A stretch of DNA of 32,512 nt from Nostoc sp. CHAB 5844 (GTDB lineage: Bacteria > Cyanobacteriota > Cyanobacteriia > Cyanobacteriales > Nostocaceae): positions 1 to 32,512 of the forward strand of contig NZ_JAIVFW010000073.1 of NCBI RefSeq assembly GCF_020829595.1. The letters run 5' to 3'. Below the pieces are notes generated by a model, which saw nothing but the letters and a program-made list of their open reading frames with translations, made no database searches and was not told the origin of the DNA. Shown here piece by piece: positions 7,295 to 16,780 of the stretch. The translations under genes were made by a program, and so were the position numbers. The first letter of the stretch is position 1, and the number at the start of each line of letters is the position of its first letter.

Positions 7295-9406
7295 ATGAAT
7301 TCCCGGATTCGCTTTTTAATGTGTCCTCCTGACCACTATGATGTAGATTATGTGATTAATCCTTGGATGGAAGGAAATATTCACAAATCCTCACGCGATC
7401 GCGCCGTCGAACAGTGGCAGGGTTTATATCAAATTCTCAAAGATCACGCCATTGTAAATTTAGTTACACCCCAAAAAGGTTGGCCTGATTTAGTTTTTAC
7501 TGCCAACGCTGGTTTAGTTCTCGGTGAAAATGTCGTATTGAGTCGCTTTCTACACAAAGAACGTCAGGGAGAAGAACCATATTTCAAACAATGGTTTGAA
7601 GAAAATGGTTATAAAGTATATGAATTACCAAAAGATTTACCTTTTGAAGGTGCAGGCGATGCACTTTTAGATAGAGAAGGGCGTTGGCTATGGTCAGGAT
7701 ATGGTTTCCGTTCAGAACTAGATTCTCACCCATATCTTGCCAAATGGCTGGATATTGAAGTGTTATCTCTGCGTTTAATTGATGAACGTTTCTATCACTT
7801 AGATACTTGCTTTTGTCCTTTAGCTAACGGCTATTTACTTTATTATCCCGGTGCTTTTGATTCTTACTCCAACCGCTTAATTGAAATGCGAGTTGCAGCA
7901 GAAAAGCGGATAGCCATTGCAGAAGCAGATGCAGTCAACTTCGCTTGTAATGCGGTGAATGTTGACAGTATCGTGATTATGAACAAAGCCAGCGATGCTT
8001 TAAAATCTCGTTTGGCAGAAGTTGGTTTTCAAGTGCTGGAAACACCCCTGACGGAATTTCTGAAAGCGGGTGGTGCGGCTAAATGTCTGACTTTGCGCGT
8101 CACTGAACCAGTCCGAGCAGAAGTTCATGCTAATGTGTCGGTAGAAAGCCGAATCATCCGCATCGAAGGACATTTACTCGATTCTGGCTTAATTAACCGC
8201 GCCCTAGATTTGATTGTCGATACAGGCGGAAGCTTCCAAGTATTGAATTTCAACCTGGGAGAACAACGGCAAAGTACCTCGGCGGCTGAGGTGAAGGTAT
8301 CAGCACCATCCCATGAGGTGATGGAAGAAATCATCTCGCAGTTAATTGATTTAGGTGCGGTAGACTTACCTCAAGATGAGCGAGATGCCAAACTAGAACC
8401 TGTAACGCAGAGTGGTGTAGCACCTGATGATTTTTACGTCAGCACAATTTATCCGACAGAAGTACGGATAAACGGCCAATGGGTGAAAGTAGAAAATCAA
8501 CGCATGGACGGTGCGATCGCCATTACTCAAGCAGCTAATGGTATAGTTGCAAGATGTAAAATTCTCCGCGACTTAGAAATTGGCGAACACGTAGTTGTCG
8601 ATGTCCAAGGTATCCGCACCATCCGCAAAACCGAATCGCGGGAACAACGCAACGCCCAAGAATTCAGCTTTATGTCTGCGGGTGTTTCCAGCGAACGCCG
8701 TGTGGAATTAGTAGTGGAACAAGTCGCTTGGGAATTACGTAAAATCCGTGATGCTGGCGGTAAAGTAGTTGTCACAGCAGGGCCTGTGGTAATTCATACT
8801 GGCGGTGGCGAACATCTCTCACGCCTGATTCGGGAAGGTTATGTACAAGCCTTACTTGGGGGAAATGCGATCGCTGTCCACGACATTGAGCAGAATATCA
8901 TGGGAACATCCCTGGGTGTGGATATGAAGCGGGGTGTTGCAGTACGTGGTGGACACCGCCATCACCTGAAGGTAATCAATACTATCCGTCGTTATGGCAG
9001 TATTGCCAAGGCTGTAGAAGCAGGGATAATTAAAAGCGGTGTGATGTATGAGTGCGTCCGCAATAACGTGCCGTTTGTTCTGGCTGGTTCGATTCGGGAT
9101 GACGGGCCTTTGCCTGATACGCAAATGGATTTAATCAAAGCCCAGCAAGAATATGCCCAAAACCTCGAAGGTGCAGAGATGATTTTAATGCTATCATCTA
9201 TGCTGCACTCGATTGGTGTGGGGAATATGACCCCGGCTGGTGTGAAAATGGTTTGTGTGGATATTAACCCGGCTGTGGTGACTAAACTGAGCGATCGTGG
9301 TTCAATTGAATCTGTTGGTGTAGTCACAGATGTGGGATTATTCCTCAGTTTGTTGATTCAACAGCTTGATAAGTTGACAAGTCCTTATCGTGCGGTGGTA
9401 GGTTAA
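7295..9406 (+). CDS. agrE: bifunctional arginine dihydrolase / ornithine cyclodeaminase
   Basis: A 703-residue protein, the length known for Anabaena AgrE (ArgZ in Synechocystis). The N-terminal third is the guanidino-group-modifying fold with N71 (FTANAGL), H168 (YHLDTCFC) and C264 (AAKCLTLRV) at the catalytic positions. This domain splits arginine into ornithine, CO2 and two ammonia. The middle (about 285-400) is the LOR/SDH N-terminal-type region, and the C-terminal part (about 405-700) is the nucleotide-binding domain that in AgrE converts ornithine to proline. In heterocyst-formers the enzyme feeds on arginine from cyanophycin. I see no full GTA-N8-TAC NtcA site upstream. The assignment is by recognition of the family and residues; activity is inferred. 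Confidence 0.95.
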   Translation: MNSRIRFLMCPPDHYDVDYVINPWMEGNIHKSSRDRAVEQWQGLYQILKDHAIVNLVTPQKGWPDLVFTANAGLVLGENVVLSRFLHKERQGEEPYFKQWFEENGYKVYELPKDLPFEGAGDALLDREGRWLWSGYGFRSELDSHPYLAKWLDIEVLSLRLIDERFYHLDTCFCPLANGYLLYYPGAFDSYSNRLIEMRVAAEKRIAIAEADAVNFACNAVNVDSIVIMNKASDALKSRLAEVGFQVLETPLTEFLKAGGAAKCLTLRVTEPVRAEVHANVSVESRIIRIEGHLLDSGLINRALDLIVDTGGSFQVLNFNLGEQRQSTSAAEVKVSAPSHEVMEEIISQLIDLGAVDLPQDERDAKLEPVTQSGVAPDDFYVSTIYPTEVRINGQWVKVENQRMDGAIAITQAANGIVARCKILRDLEIGEHVVVDVQGIRTIRKTESREQRNAQEFSFMSAGVSSERRVELVVEQVAWELRKIRDAGGKVVVTAGPVVIHTGGGEHLSRLIREGYVQALLGGNAIAVHDIEQNIMGTSLGVDMKRGVAVRGGHRHHLKVINTIRRYGSIAKAVEAGIIKSGVMYECVRNNVPFVLAGSIRDDGPLPDTQMDLIKAQQEYAQNLEGAEMILMLSSMLHSIGVGNMTPAGVKMVCVDINPAVVTKLSDRGSIESVGVVTDVGLFLSLLIQQLDKLTSPYRAVVG

Positions 9407-9495
9407 GAATAGTTTCGCGCATAGACGCGTTCGCGAAGCGTTCTCGAAGAGTAGCGGCTTCTCAAAGAGTAGGCGCAAAGGCGCAAAGAAAGGAA
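9407..9495. repeat. Nostoc-type low-complexity repeat between agrE and the DUF2085 gene
   Basis: The spacer is made of near-palindromic GCGTTCGCGAAGCGTTC followed by the tandem GGCGCAAAGGCGCAAAG. Such strings recur in Nostoc intergenic DNA. The last part, AAAGAAAGGAA, also supplies the ribosome binding site of the next gene. Confidence 0.6.
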
Positions 9496-10008
9496 ATGGC
9501 AAGAGTAGCTTTCACAAGAGCGTTGCAAGTTAATTGGGTCAGCTTATTTGCTGATTTTCTGCTGGTGGGAATGGTTTTCGGCCCACCAGTTGCTCCTTTT
9601 TTGGCTGCGTCTGGAGTATGGTTGCTTGGAGGTATTGCGGACATCATTTATTTCATGGGGAATCATGTATGTCCGCAACCAGAGATGGGCTTAGATTTAG
9701 CACCCCCATTTTTCATGGCTGTTTGTATGCGTTGCTATGGCACTGTTACGGGTTTGCTCTTTACCCGTCTGCTATATGCTGTGACTGGTGGTAAAGGTTT
9801 CTATTGGTTAAGTCAATATGGTTGGAATGGTGCTGCTTTGGCAAGTGTCTTGATGATGGCTTACCCGTTAGAATTAGCAGCGCAAATTTTTGGCTTGTGG
9901 GATTTTAATAATTATCTGGTTACGCCTTTTGGTTTGATTACTGGTTTGGCTTGGGGGTTATTTTCAATGCCAATTTTACACAGTGGGCAGCGTGGTAAGC
10001 TTTTTTAA
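9496..10008 (+). CDS. DUF2085 family integral membrane protein
   Basis: A 170-residue protein preceded by AAAGGAA, a usable Shine-Dalgarno. It has about four hydrophobic segments, near residues 16-36, 37-54, 70-95 and 107-130, plus a last one near 140-160. The DUF2085 hallmark is visible: CPQPEMGLDLAPPFFMAVCMRCYG near 58-81, with three cysteines, two of them as C-M-R-C. The cysteines suggest a metal or redox role, which is unproven. Family function is unknown. It follows agrE by 90 bases on the same strand but the intervening repeat makes co-transcription uncertain. Confidence 0.85.
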   Translation: MARVAFTRALQVNWVSLFADFLLVGMVFGPPVAPFLAASGVWLLGGIADIIYFMGNHVCPQPEMGLDLAPPFFMAVCMRCYGTVTGLLFTRLLYAVTGGKGFYWLSQYGWNGAALASVLMMAYPLELAAQIFGLWDFNNYLVTPFGLITGLAWGLFSMPILHSGQRGKLF

Positions 10009-10157
10009 ACGTGAAGTAGCGCAGAGGTTTACGCAGAGAAACACAGAGGGGTTGTAGGATGGGCATTTTCAAAAAAAATCTTACTAGGTCTAAAATATAC
10101 TAGTTAATGCCACCTTACAGACACTAAATTTTTTCAAAAATCAAATATGAGTCCTCT

Positions 10158-10568
10158 ATGGCAAAGGATAGATTTCATAATGTTGTTAGAAATGCTTTAG
10201 AAAAAGACGGCTGGAAGATTATGGCTGATCCTTATGAAATTAATGTGGATGATGTAGATTTTGAAGTTGATTTAGCAGCAGAGGAACTGTTAGCAGCAGA
10301 ACAAGAAGGAAGAAAAATAGCGGTTGAAATTAAAAGTTTTATTAGTCCATCGAATGTTTCAGAATTTCATACTGCCTTGGGACAGTTTTTAAACTATCGA
10401 GATGCGTTAGATAAAATTGAACCAGAACGCGAACTTTATTTAGCGGTGCGTGTCTCGATTTATGAAAGTTTTTTTCAACGAAAATTTATTGCATCGGCAG
10501 TTGCAAAATATCAGTTGCGATTAATAATTTACGATGTTCAAGAAGAGGTGATTTGTCAATGGCTGTAG
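10158..10568 (+). CDS. xisH: XisH family protein (fdxN element excision controlling factor)
   Basis: A 136-residue protein with the XisH start MAKDRFHNVVRNALEKDGW. D38 (FEVDLAAE) and E57-x-K59 (AVEIKSF) fit a PD-(D/E)xK nuclease-type active site, as proposed for this family. In Anabaena PCC 7120 XisH and XisI are needed with the recombinase XisF for developmental excision of the fdxN element. Most cyanobacteria carry extra xisHI pairs away from any such element, and this looks like one: no fdxN, recombinase or element border is visible here. It overlaps xisI by ten bases, so the two are translated together. A role in defence or toxin-like behaviour has been suggested by the nuclease fold but is inference. 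Confidence 0.9.
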   Translation: MAKDRFHNVVRNALEKDGWKIMADPYEINVDDVDFEVDLAAEELLAAEQEGRKIAVEIKSFISPSNVSEFHTALGQFLNYRDALDKIEPERELYLAVRVSIYESFFQRKFIASAVAKYQLRLIIYDVQEEVICQWL

Positions 10569-10897
10569 AAAAATATCGCCAATATATTCGACATATTCTT
10601 TCAGAGCGGCAAAAACAAGCTTCAATCCAACGTAATGCTGAAGAGTATGAAGTACAAACAATTTTCGATGAACAGCAAGACCACTATCAATTACTGTATA
10701 TCGGTTGGCGGGGAAATAAACGCAATTTTGGTTGTATTTTACATCTTGATATTAAAGATGGGAAAATTTGGATTCAGCATGATGGTACTGAAGAAGGAAT
10801 TGCTAATCGATTGGTTGAAATGGGCGTACCTAAGCAAGATATTATTTTGGCGTTCCACGAACCTTATATACGCCAGTTTACTGAGTTTGGAACTTAA
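10559..10897 (+). CDS. xisI: XisI family protein (fdxN element excision controlling factor)
   Basis: A 112-residue protein from the ATG at 10559 (MAVEKYRQYIRHIL); an alternative TTG two codons earlier is less likely. The family pattern is visible: Y-R-Q-Y-I start, then QTIFDEQQDHYQLLYIGWR near 36-54, IWIQHDGTEEGIANRLVEMG near 74-93, and the closing DIILAFHEP near 97-105. It begins within the xisH stop region, the standard overlap for this pair. XisI is thought to act with XisH; the fixed pairing would fit a partner or regulator of the nuclease-like XisH, an inference only. Confidence 0.9.
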   Translation: MAVEKYRQYIRHILSERQKQASIQRNAEEYEVQTIFDEQQDHYQLLYIGWRGNKRNFGCILHLDIKDGKIWIQHDGTEEGIANRLVEMGVPKQDIILAFHEPYIRQFTEFGT

Positions 10898-11263
10898 ATT
10901 TACAGACCCATTGAAAATCTTCTACATCATAGTTGATGTTTAAACCACGCTTGGCTACTTCATGCTGAATATGATAAAGAGGAATGAAAAAATTATCCTA
11001 ATTTTTAATCAAGGTAAATATAAGAAACTATTAGTTCAATACCAACCAAATTAATACTGGCAACCTCCAGTAGGAAAATAGCTAACCATAATCACCTGTT
11101 TTATAGTCCTGACTTTTCACGTCATGTGGAAAAGCCGATAAAAAACCTAACCCCCAAGCCCCCTTCCCGCGTCGGGAAGGGGGAAGATTCAAAGTCTCTC
11201 TCCTACAAGGAGAGAGATTTAGAGAGAGGTTTTCCAGATCCCGTGAAAAGTCAGGTTTTATAG
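10898..11263. other. 366-base intergenic region between xisI and the acyltransferase gene
   Basis: The right half is the MITE at 11108-11255. The left part, read on the minus strand from about 10996 to 10878, has an open stretch with no start codon (FIPLYHIQHEVAKRGLNINY, then DVEDFQW), which may be the tail of a lost gene. It is too short to name. Confidence 0.5.
11108..11255. mobile_element. 148-bp MITE with 14-bp inverted repeats and a 9-bp target duplication
   Basis: CCTGACTTTTCACG at 11108-11121 is exactly complementary to CGTGAAAAGTCAGG at 11242-11255. Both sides carry the direct repeat TTTTATAGT (11099-11107 and 11256-11264). Inside are two hairpins: CCCCTTCCCG/CGGGAAGGGG around 11160-11183, and CTCTCTCCT/AGGAGAGAG around 11197-11217. 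These belong to the very common cyanobacterial 'cctaaccccc...' repeat class. No ORF is present. The 9-bp duplication limits the source transposase to families that make 9-bp staggered cuts. The last base of the right duplication is the first base (plus strand) of the acyltransferase stop codon. Confidence 0.85.
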
Positions 11264-12226
11264 TCAAGCCAATTGTTTAACTTTTGTTTGTGTCTCACCC
11301 AACAGGAAACGACGCGCTAAGTCAGATTTGAGAATAAGTTTGTAAATCAAGAAAGGAATAGCAATAGCTATGACTGTCCGAATCAGACTATGAACTGATA
11401 AACTTTCTAATGCCATTTGAACAGGCTGGTGTAGGTACATGACAATCATACTTGCTGAACCTACCTCACTAGCTACTAAACAGAGAATTTTGTTGTAAGC
11501 AATTGCTTGGGAAATTTGTTGAACAATTAAAGAACCAGCAAGAGCAACGATTATATTAAGACCGATGATACCGTAATGACCTCCTTTCATGCTGAAAGGA
11601 ATATTGACATGAGTTGATAAAACTAATGTAACAACGTAGACAGCGATCGCTACAGGTAAAAGCTTTTGCATATTTATTGAATATTTGGATAATAAATGTC
11701 CTATCCAATAAAAAGGAAGAGCCATCAAGACTATATTAATTGCCCAAGGCAAAGGAGGATTTTTGATAAATATGGTGTCTACCATTGCTAATAAATAAGA
11801 AACTGCCATAATTGCAGCCATTAAGCGATTATTACTGCCAAACTTAATGTAGAGCCAGTGGTAAGCTTGCTGACAAAGGAATAAACAAGTTACAAACCAA
11901 AACACTGCGAACCAACCTCTTAATGCTGCACCTCCATAAATCTGTCTTGCAAAAAACATTAACAAGCTTTGCTGATTCATTCCAATAGCAACTTGTATAA
12001 TGCTACCTAACACCAGGAATGAAAAATAAGGCAGCAGCAGATGTTGGCTTTTCTTTTGGAGATAGAAAAAATAATCGCCTTTACTTTTATACAAATAACC
12101 ACTCAGCATAAAAAATAAAGGCATATGGAACCAATATATCCACCTTAATCCATCAAAACAATGTCCAACGACAACAAGAGTAATAGCTATGCCCTTGAGA
12201 CAATCAACCCACAAAACTCTATTCAT
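11264..12226 (-). CDS. membrane acyltransferase family 3 protein
   Basis: A 320-residue protein of the acyltransferase-3 (OafA/WecH/NodX) type, which moves acyl groups, usually acetyl, onto sugars of exported glycans. The family start is clear: VDCLKGIAITLVVVGHCFDG with the conserved His near residue 22, then FHMPLFFMLSGYLYKSKGDY near 33-52. About ten hydrophobic segments follow to near residue 300. The ATG at 12226 is the only sensible start. The target glycan cannot be named; no polysaccharide cluster lies next to it. A MITE sits directly after its stop codon and may supply the transcript end. Confidence 0.85.
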   Translation of the reverse strand: MNRVLWVDCLKGIAITLVVVGHCFDGLRWIYWFHMPLFFMLSGYLYKSKGDYFFYLQKKSQHLLLPYFSFLVLGSIIQVAIGMNQQSLLMFFARQIYGGAALRGWFAVFWFVTCLFLCQQAYHWLYIKFGSNNRLMAAIMAVSYLLAMVDTIFIKNPPLPWAINIVLMALPFYWIGHLLSKYSINMQKLLPVAIAVYVVTLVLSTHVNIPFSMKGGHYGIIGLNIIVALAGSLIVQQISQAIAYNKILCLVASEVGSASMIVMYLHQPVQMALESLSVHSLIRTVIAIAIPFLIYKLILKSDLARRFLLGETQTKVKQLA

Positions 12227-12455
12227 GCTAATCCCAAAATCTATATAAATGAATATCAGTCATACAGCTTAGGGATCTGTCACCCATAAACACGTATGTA
12301 TTGCTTTTTTGTCAAATTGCAATTATTCTACAATATTTTCCGAAATTTCTGCGCTTATTTTTAGAGAGAAGACAGGCATATACAAATTTAAATTTCTCTC
12401 GTGAAATTTTTGTTAGTAAAAAATAACTGAGAATACCTGTTTCACTTGCAATAGT

Positions 12456-14288
12456 CTATCTATTCTGACTACTAAACCACTCAACAATTCCTTGTGCTAA
12501 AACTTTTGCCATTTTTTGCTGTTCTTGTGGATTTGTCACCACTTCAAATTCATTGGGATTACTCATAAAACCCAACTCCAATAATACTGATGGTGCAGCT
12601 GCTGGACGTGTTAAGGCTAAGTTATCCCAAAACACACCGTATGAAGGTCTACCGAGCTTTTTAACTACATAATTATGCAAAAACATTGCTAAACTATGAG
12701 CTTGCGATTGATACCAAAAGGCAGCAAATCCCTTCGTATTTTCTGCATCGCCGTCGTCGGGTAAAGAGTTATGATGAATGGAAATTGCGATCGCAGGCTT
12801 TTCTTGACTGATAATTGCTTGACGCTCTGGTAAAGAAACATCTTTGTCAGAGTCTCTTGTCATCACCACTGTCGCTCCAAGTTGTACCAAATCATCGCGC
12901 AGCAACTTCGATACCACTAAATTCACATCTTTTTCCAAATATCCCGTTGGGCCAGAAGCACCAGATTCTTTGCCACCATGCCCCGGATCAAGTACAATTT
13001 TGATACCAGATAAAGGCTGTCGTCGGCGATTTTCAATGGCAGGCGGATGACGCAAAGCCAAAACCAGGGTCGTACCTTCGTATCTCAACTCATATCCCCA
13101 CTGTTGTGCTTTTTTGAGGTTAAAGGTGTATTCCACCTGTCCCGGAGATATCTGCTGCCAATCGAGGCGAGAAATTACAGGGTCATCATCCAAACGAATA
13201 ATGTCTGTTTGGGCAGTGGTATTGTAAAGTGTCAGGGTGAAAGTTTTATCGCTTTGTTGCACACTCACAGGGACAGGAAATTGTAAGGGAAAAACTATCT
13301 CTGTTTTACCAGGAAGCTTGCGATATCCGACACTGCGAATAATTGTGCGTGGCGGAATTGCACCCGGTAAAATCCGAGTTTCCTTACTATTAATCCAAGC
13401 ACCGTAGTCCAAGCGCAACCATTCACCTTTTTTGCCTGTAACTGTAGCTTGTGTTCCTTTAGGCAACGGGGTAAGCCTTGAATAATCGGTACTAGGGCCA
13501 GTGCGGGTTACACCTGCATCTACTGTCACCTCGGCAACTGGTAACTGTGCAGGAGAGAGAATTGCTATTTTGCCTGTTCCTGGTTGAGTAATTGTCTTAC
13601 CATTCAGCGTCAGTTTAAACTGAGGTTGACCTAAATCTATCTCTTTATTAGCATCTGGCACAACAGCACCAGAAATGATGTTGTTACCGTAAATTAAGCT
13701 TGAGGATTGAGAATCAGGTTGTAGAAATGTCGTACAACCCGCATATTTCCCAGCACTAGACTGGGTAGTAAATTGGTTTCGTCCCGTGAGGGCTGCCGAA
13801 TTACTTGGTAGTTGTACTTGTTGGGGTTGCTGTACCAGGGCAACAGTTTGATTAGCGAGGTTTACGGAGACGTTAGCATTGAATGGTGCAACTGCACTAA
13901 AACAAATTAATTCCCCTGGCAGTCTAGCAATATCTACTGCTGGAGTGAGAGAACCTTGAGCAAAGGCTAACCCTTGTGGTAAAGCAGGCTGAGTTGCCAG
14001 CCTTGTCACTTTAATCTGAATTGTTTGATTTTTGTGACGTACAGTAAAAAGATTCTCTCCCAACTGCAAAGGGAAACTTGGAGAAAAATGACCAGACTTG
14101 CTGCGGTTAATTAGCTTACCATTGATCAGAACCTGTCCATCGGGTGGTGCTGTACCAATAAAAAAGATTTTTTCCGCACTGGTTTGGTAGTTGGGTTGAG
14201 GAAAAACAACAATAACAGATGAATCTGCCAATGCTAAAGAGGAGGTGGCAATTAAGCTGAATATTACTAATCCTAGAATTTTTTTCAC
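12456..14288 (-). CDS. N-acetylmuramoyl-L-alanine amidase (SH3b and Amidase_3)
   Basis: A periplasmic zinc enzyme that cuts the amide between MurNAc and the stem peptide of peptidoglycan. I chose the GTG at 14288 (610 residues) because it gives a classical signal peptide, MKKILGLVIFSLIATSSLALA; a TTG at 14315 would add nine hydrophobic residues and is the alternative. After beta-rich N-terminal modules comes an SH3b region (DAGVTRTGPSTDYSRLTPLP, EWLRLDYGAWI) near 255-315, an AMIN-like module near 320-415, and Amidase_3 from about 425 to the end. Zinc and catalytic residues are visible: DPGHGG, GYLEKDVN, SIHHN and LLELGFM. It diverges from pyrG across a 158-base repeat-containing gap. In filamentous cyanobacteria such amidases work in growth, septum remodelling or communication channels; which one applies here is not shown. 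Confidence 0.92.
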   Translation of the reverse strand: MKKILGLVIFSLIATSSLALADSSVIVVFPQPNYQTSAEKIFFIGTAPPDGQVLINGKLINRSKSGHFSPSFPLQLGENLFTVRHKNQTIQIKVTRLATQPALPQGLAFAQGSLTPAVDIARLPGELICFSAVAPFNANVSVNLANQTVALVQQPQQVQLPSNSAALTGRNQFTTQSSAGKYAGCTTFLQPDSQSSSLIYGNNIISGAVVPDANKEIDLGQPQFKLTLNGKTITQPGTGKIAILSPAQLPVAEVTVDAGVTRTGPSTDYSRLTPLPKGTQATVTGKKGEWLRLDYGAWINSKETRILPGAIPPRTIIRSVGYRKLPGKTEIVFPLQFPVPVSVQQSDKTFTLTLYNTTAQTDIIRLDDDPVISRLDWQQISPGQVEYTFNLKKAQQWGYELRYEGTTLVLALRHPPAIENRRRQPLSGIKIVLDPGHGGKESGASGPTGYLEKDVNLVVSKLLRDDLVQLGATVVMTRDSDKDVSLPERQAIISQEKPAIAISIHHNSLPDDGDAENTKGFAAFWYQSQAHSLAMFLHNYVVKKLGRPSYGVFWDNLALTRPAAAPSVLLELGFMSNPNEFEVVTNPQEQQKMAKVLAQGIVEWFSSQNR

Positions 14289-14331
14289 GAGAATCACTGT
14301 GGCAACAATTACCAAGATAAGGATGAAAAAA

Positions 14332-14430
14332 GTCTGAAGTATGAAGTCTGAATGCAGAAACTGAAAACCTAAAGGATAAAATTTATACCTAGTATTTCAT
14401 CCTTCATACTTCACACTTCATACTTCAGAC
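14332..14430. repeat. inverted repeat of heptamer-type repeats between the amidase and pyrG
   Basis: GTCTGAAGTATGAAG at 14332-14346 is exactly complementary to CTTCATACTTCAGAC at 14416-14430. The right arm also contains the 7-base-type tandem CTTCATACTTCACACTTCATACTTC pattern in pieces. The pair could fold into a long-looped hairpin within the divergent promoter region of both genes. Confidence 0.75.
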
Positions 14431-14442
14431 AATGTATTTTGA

Positions 14443-16110
<1,668 letters not shown>

Positions 16111-16128
16111 AATTTACCCAAATCAACA

Positions 16129-16159
16129 TTGACTTAGGACTTACAGATTTTGTTATACA
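16129..16159 (+). promoter_or_regulatory. possible promoter for the duplicated-motif gene
   Basis: TTGACT at 16129-16134 and TATACA at 16154-16159 are separated by 19 bases, close to a sigma-70-type pair though the spacing is long by one or two. It lies about 40 bases before the gene's start. The same stretch carries TTAGGACTTAC, an end like that of the 3390 MITE. Confidence 0.35.
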
Positions 16160-16200
16160 GGGTTAGCATCATTTTTCAACATTGGACTTAAGGAGATGTT

Positions 16201-16623
16201 GTGCCGTACTGGATGAAAATCTTTTATGAGAGGAAAGAATATGTGATTAATTTTGACCGTGTTAACGCTTTTTGTTATGAAAAAAACGGTAGAGTTACCT
16301 TTTGGTTGCCCGATAGTGCAATTCCGATTGTAATTAATCCCCAAAGTAATTTAGAAGATTATCAAAAAGTTCTCAAATATCTCGAACAAGTCACCGATGT
16401 AGAAGTAGAAAGTGGTCACTGGGTAAAAATCATTGATGGTAAAAATGAATATGTAGTGAACCTCCATTGCATCAGTTCTTTTTGTCAAGAACCCAATGGT
16501 AGGATAACTTTTTGGTTGCCAGATGGCACGATACCCATCATTATCAACCCCTCAAATAACCCAGATTCTTATCAAAAAGTTTTGCAGTTTGTCAAAAATA
16601 CGACAGGATATTCTCTGTCATAA
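16201..16623 (+). CDS. unknown small protein made of two copies of one motif
   Basis: A 140-residue protein starting at GTG with a good AAGGAG five bases upstream (16190-16195). It consists of two near-identical units. Unit one, residues 4-66: WMKIFYERKEYVINFDRVNA, NGRVTFWLPDSAIPIVINPQ, YQKVLKYLEQVT. Unit two, residues 74-136: WVKIIDGKNEYVVNLHCISS, NGRITFWLPDGTIPIIINPS, YQKVLQFVKNTT. Each unit looks like a few strands followed by one helix. There is no signal peptide or membrane segment. I know no function for it; the compact repeated unit suggests a binding fold. Confidence 0.85.
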   Translation: MPYWMKIFYERKEYVINFDRVNAFCYEKNGRVTFWLPDSAIPIVINPQSNLEDYQKVLKYLEQVTDVEVESGHWVKIIDGKNEYVVNLHCISSFCQEPNGRITFWLPDGTIPIIINPSNNPDSYQKVLQFVKNTTGYSLS

Positions 16624-16710
16624 ACAAAAATCAATTTTCCCAAGCATTTTAAGAAGATACATGCATTTTAAGAAGATACATTTAGATATGTAAATTTGAT
16701 ATAAATCTTG

Positions 16711-16735
16711 TAGGGTGAGCAAGATGCTCACCCTA
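16711..16735. terminator. short palindrome, likely shared transcript end
   Basis: TAGGGTGAGCA and TGCTCACCCTA form an 11-bp perfect stem with an AGA loop, placed between two convergent genes. It lacks a strong T-run on either side, so it could also be one copy of a dispersed palindromic repeat. Confidence 0.5.
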
Positions 16736-16780
16736 ATTAAGTAAATTAAATCTAGAGATAGAACAGCATCTAAGTAAAAT

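Noticed and set aside
8852-9327. Two antisense frames inside agrE
   Set aside because: They overlap a confidently identified enzyme and have no recognisable motifs.
10878-10996. Minus-strand open stretch after xisI
   Set aside because: About 37 codons with no start codon; possibly a lost gene's tail but too short to call as a feature.
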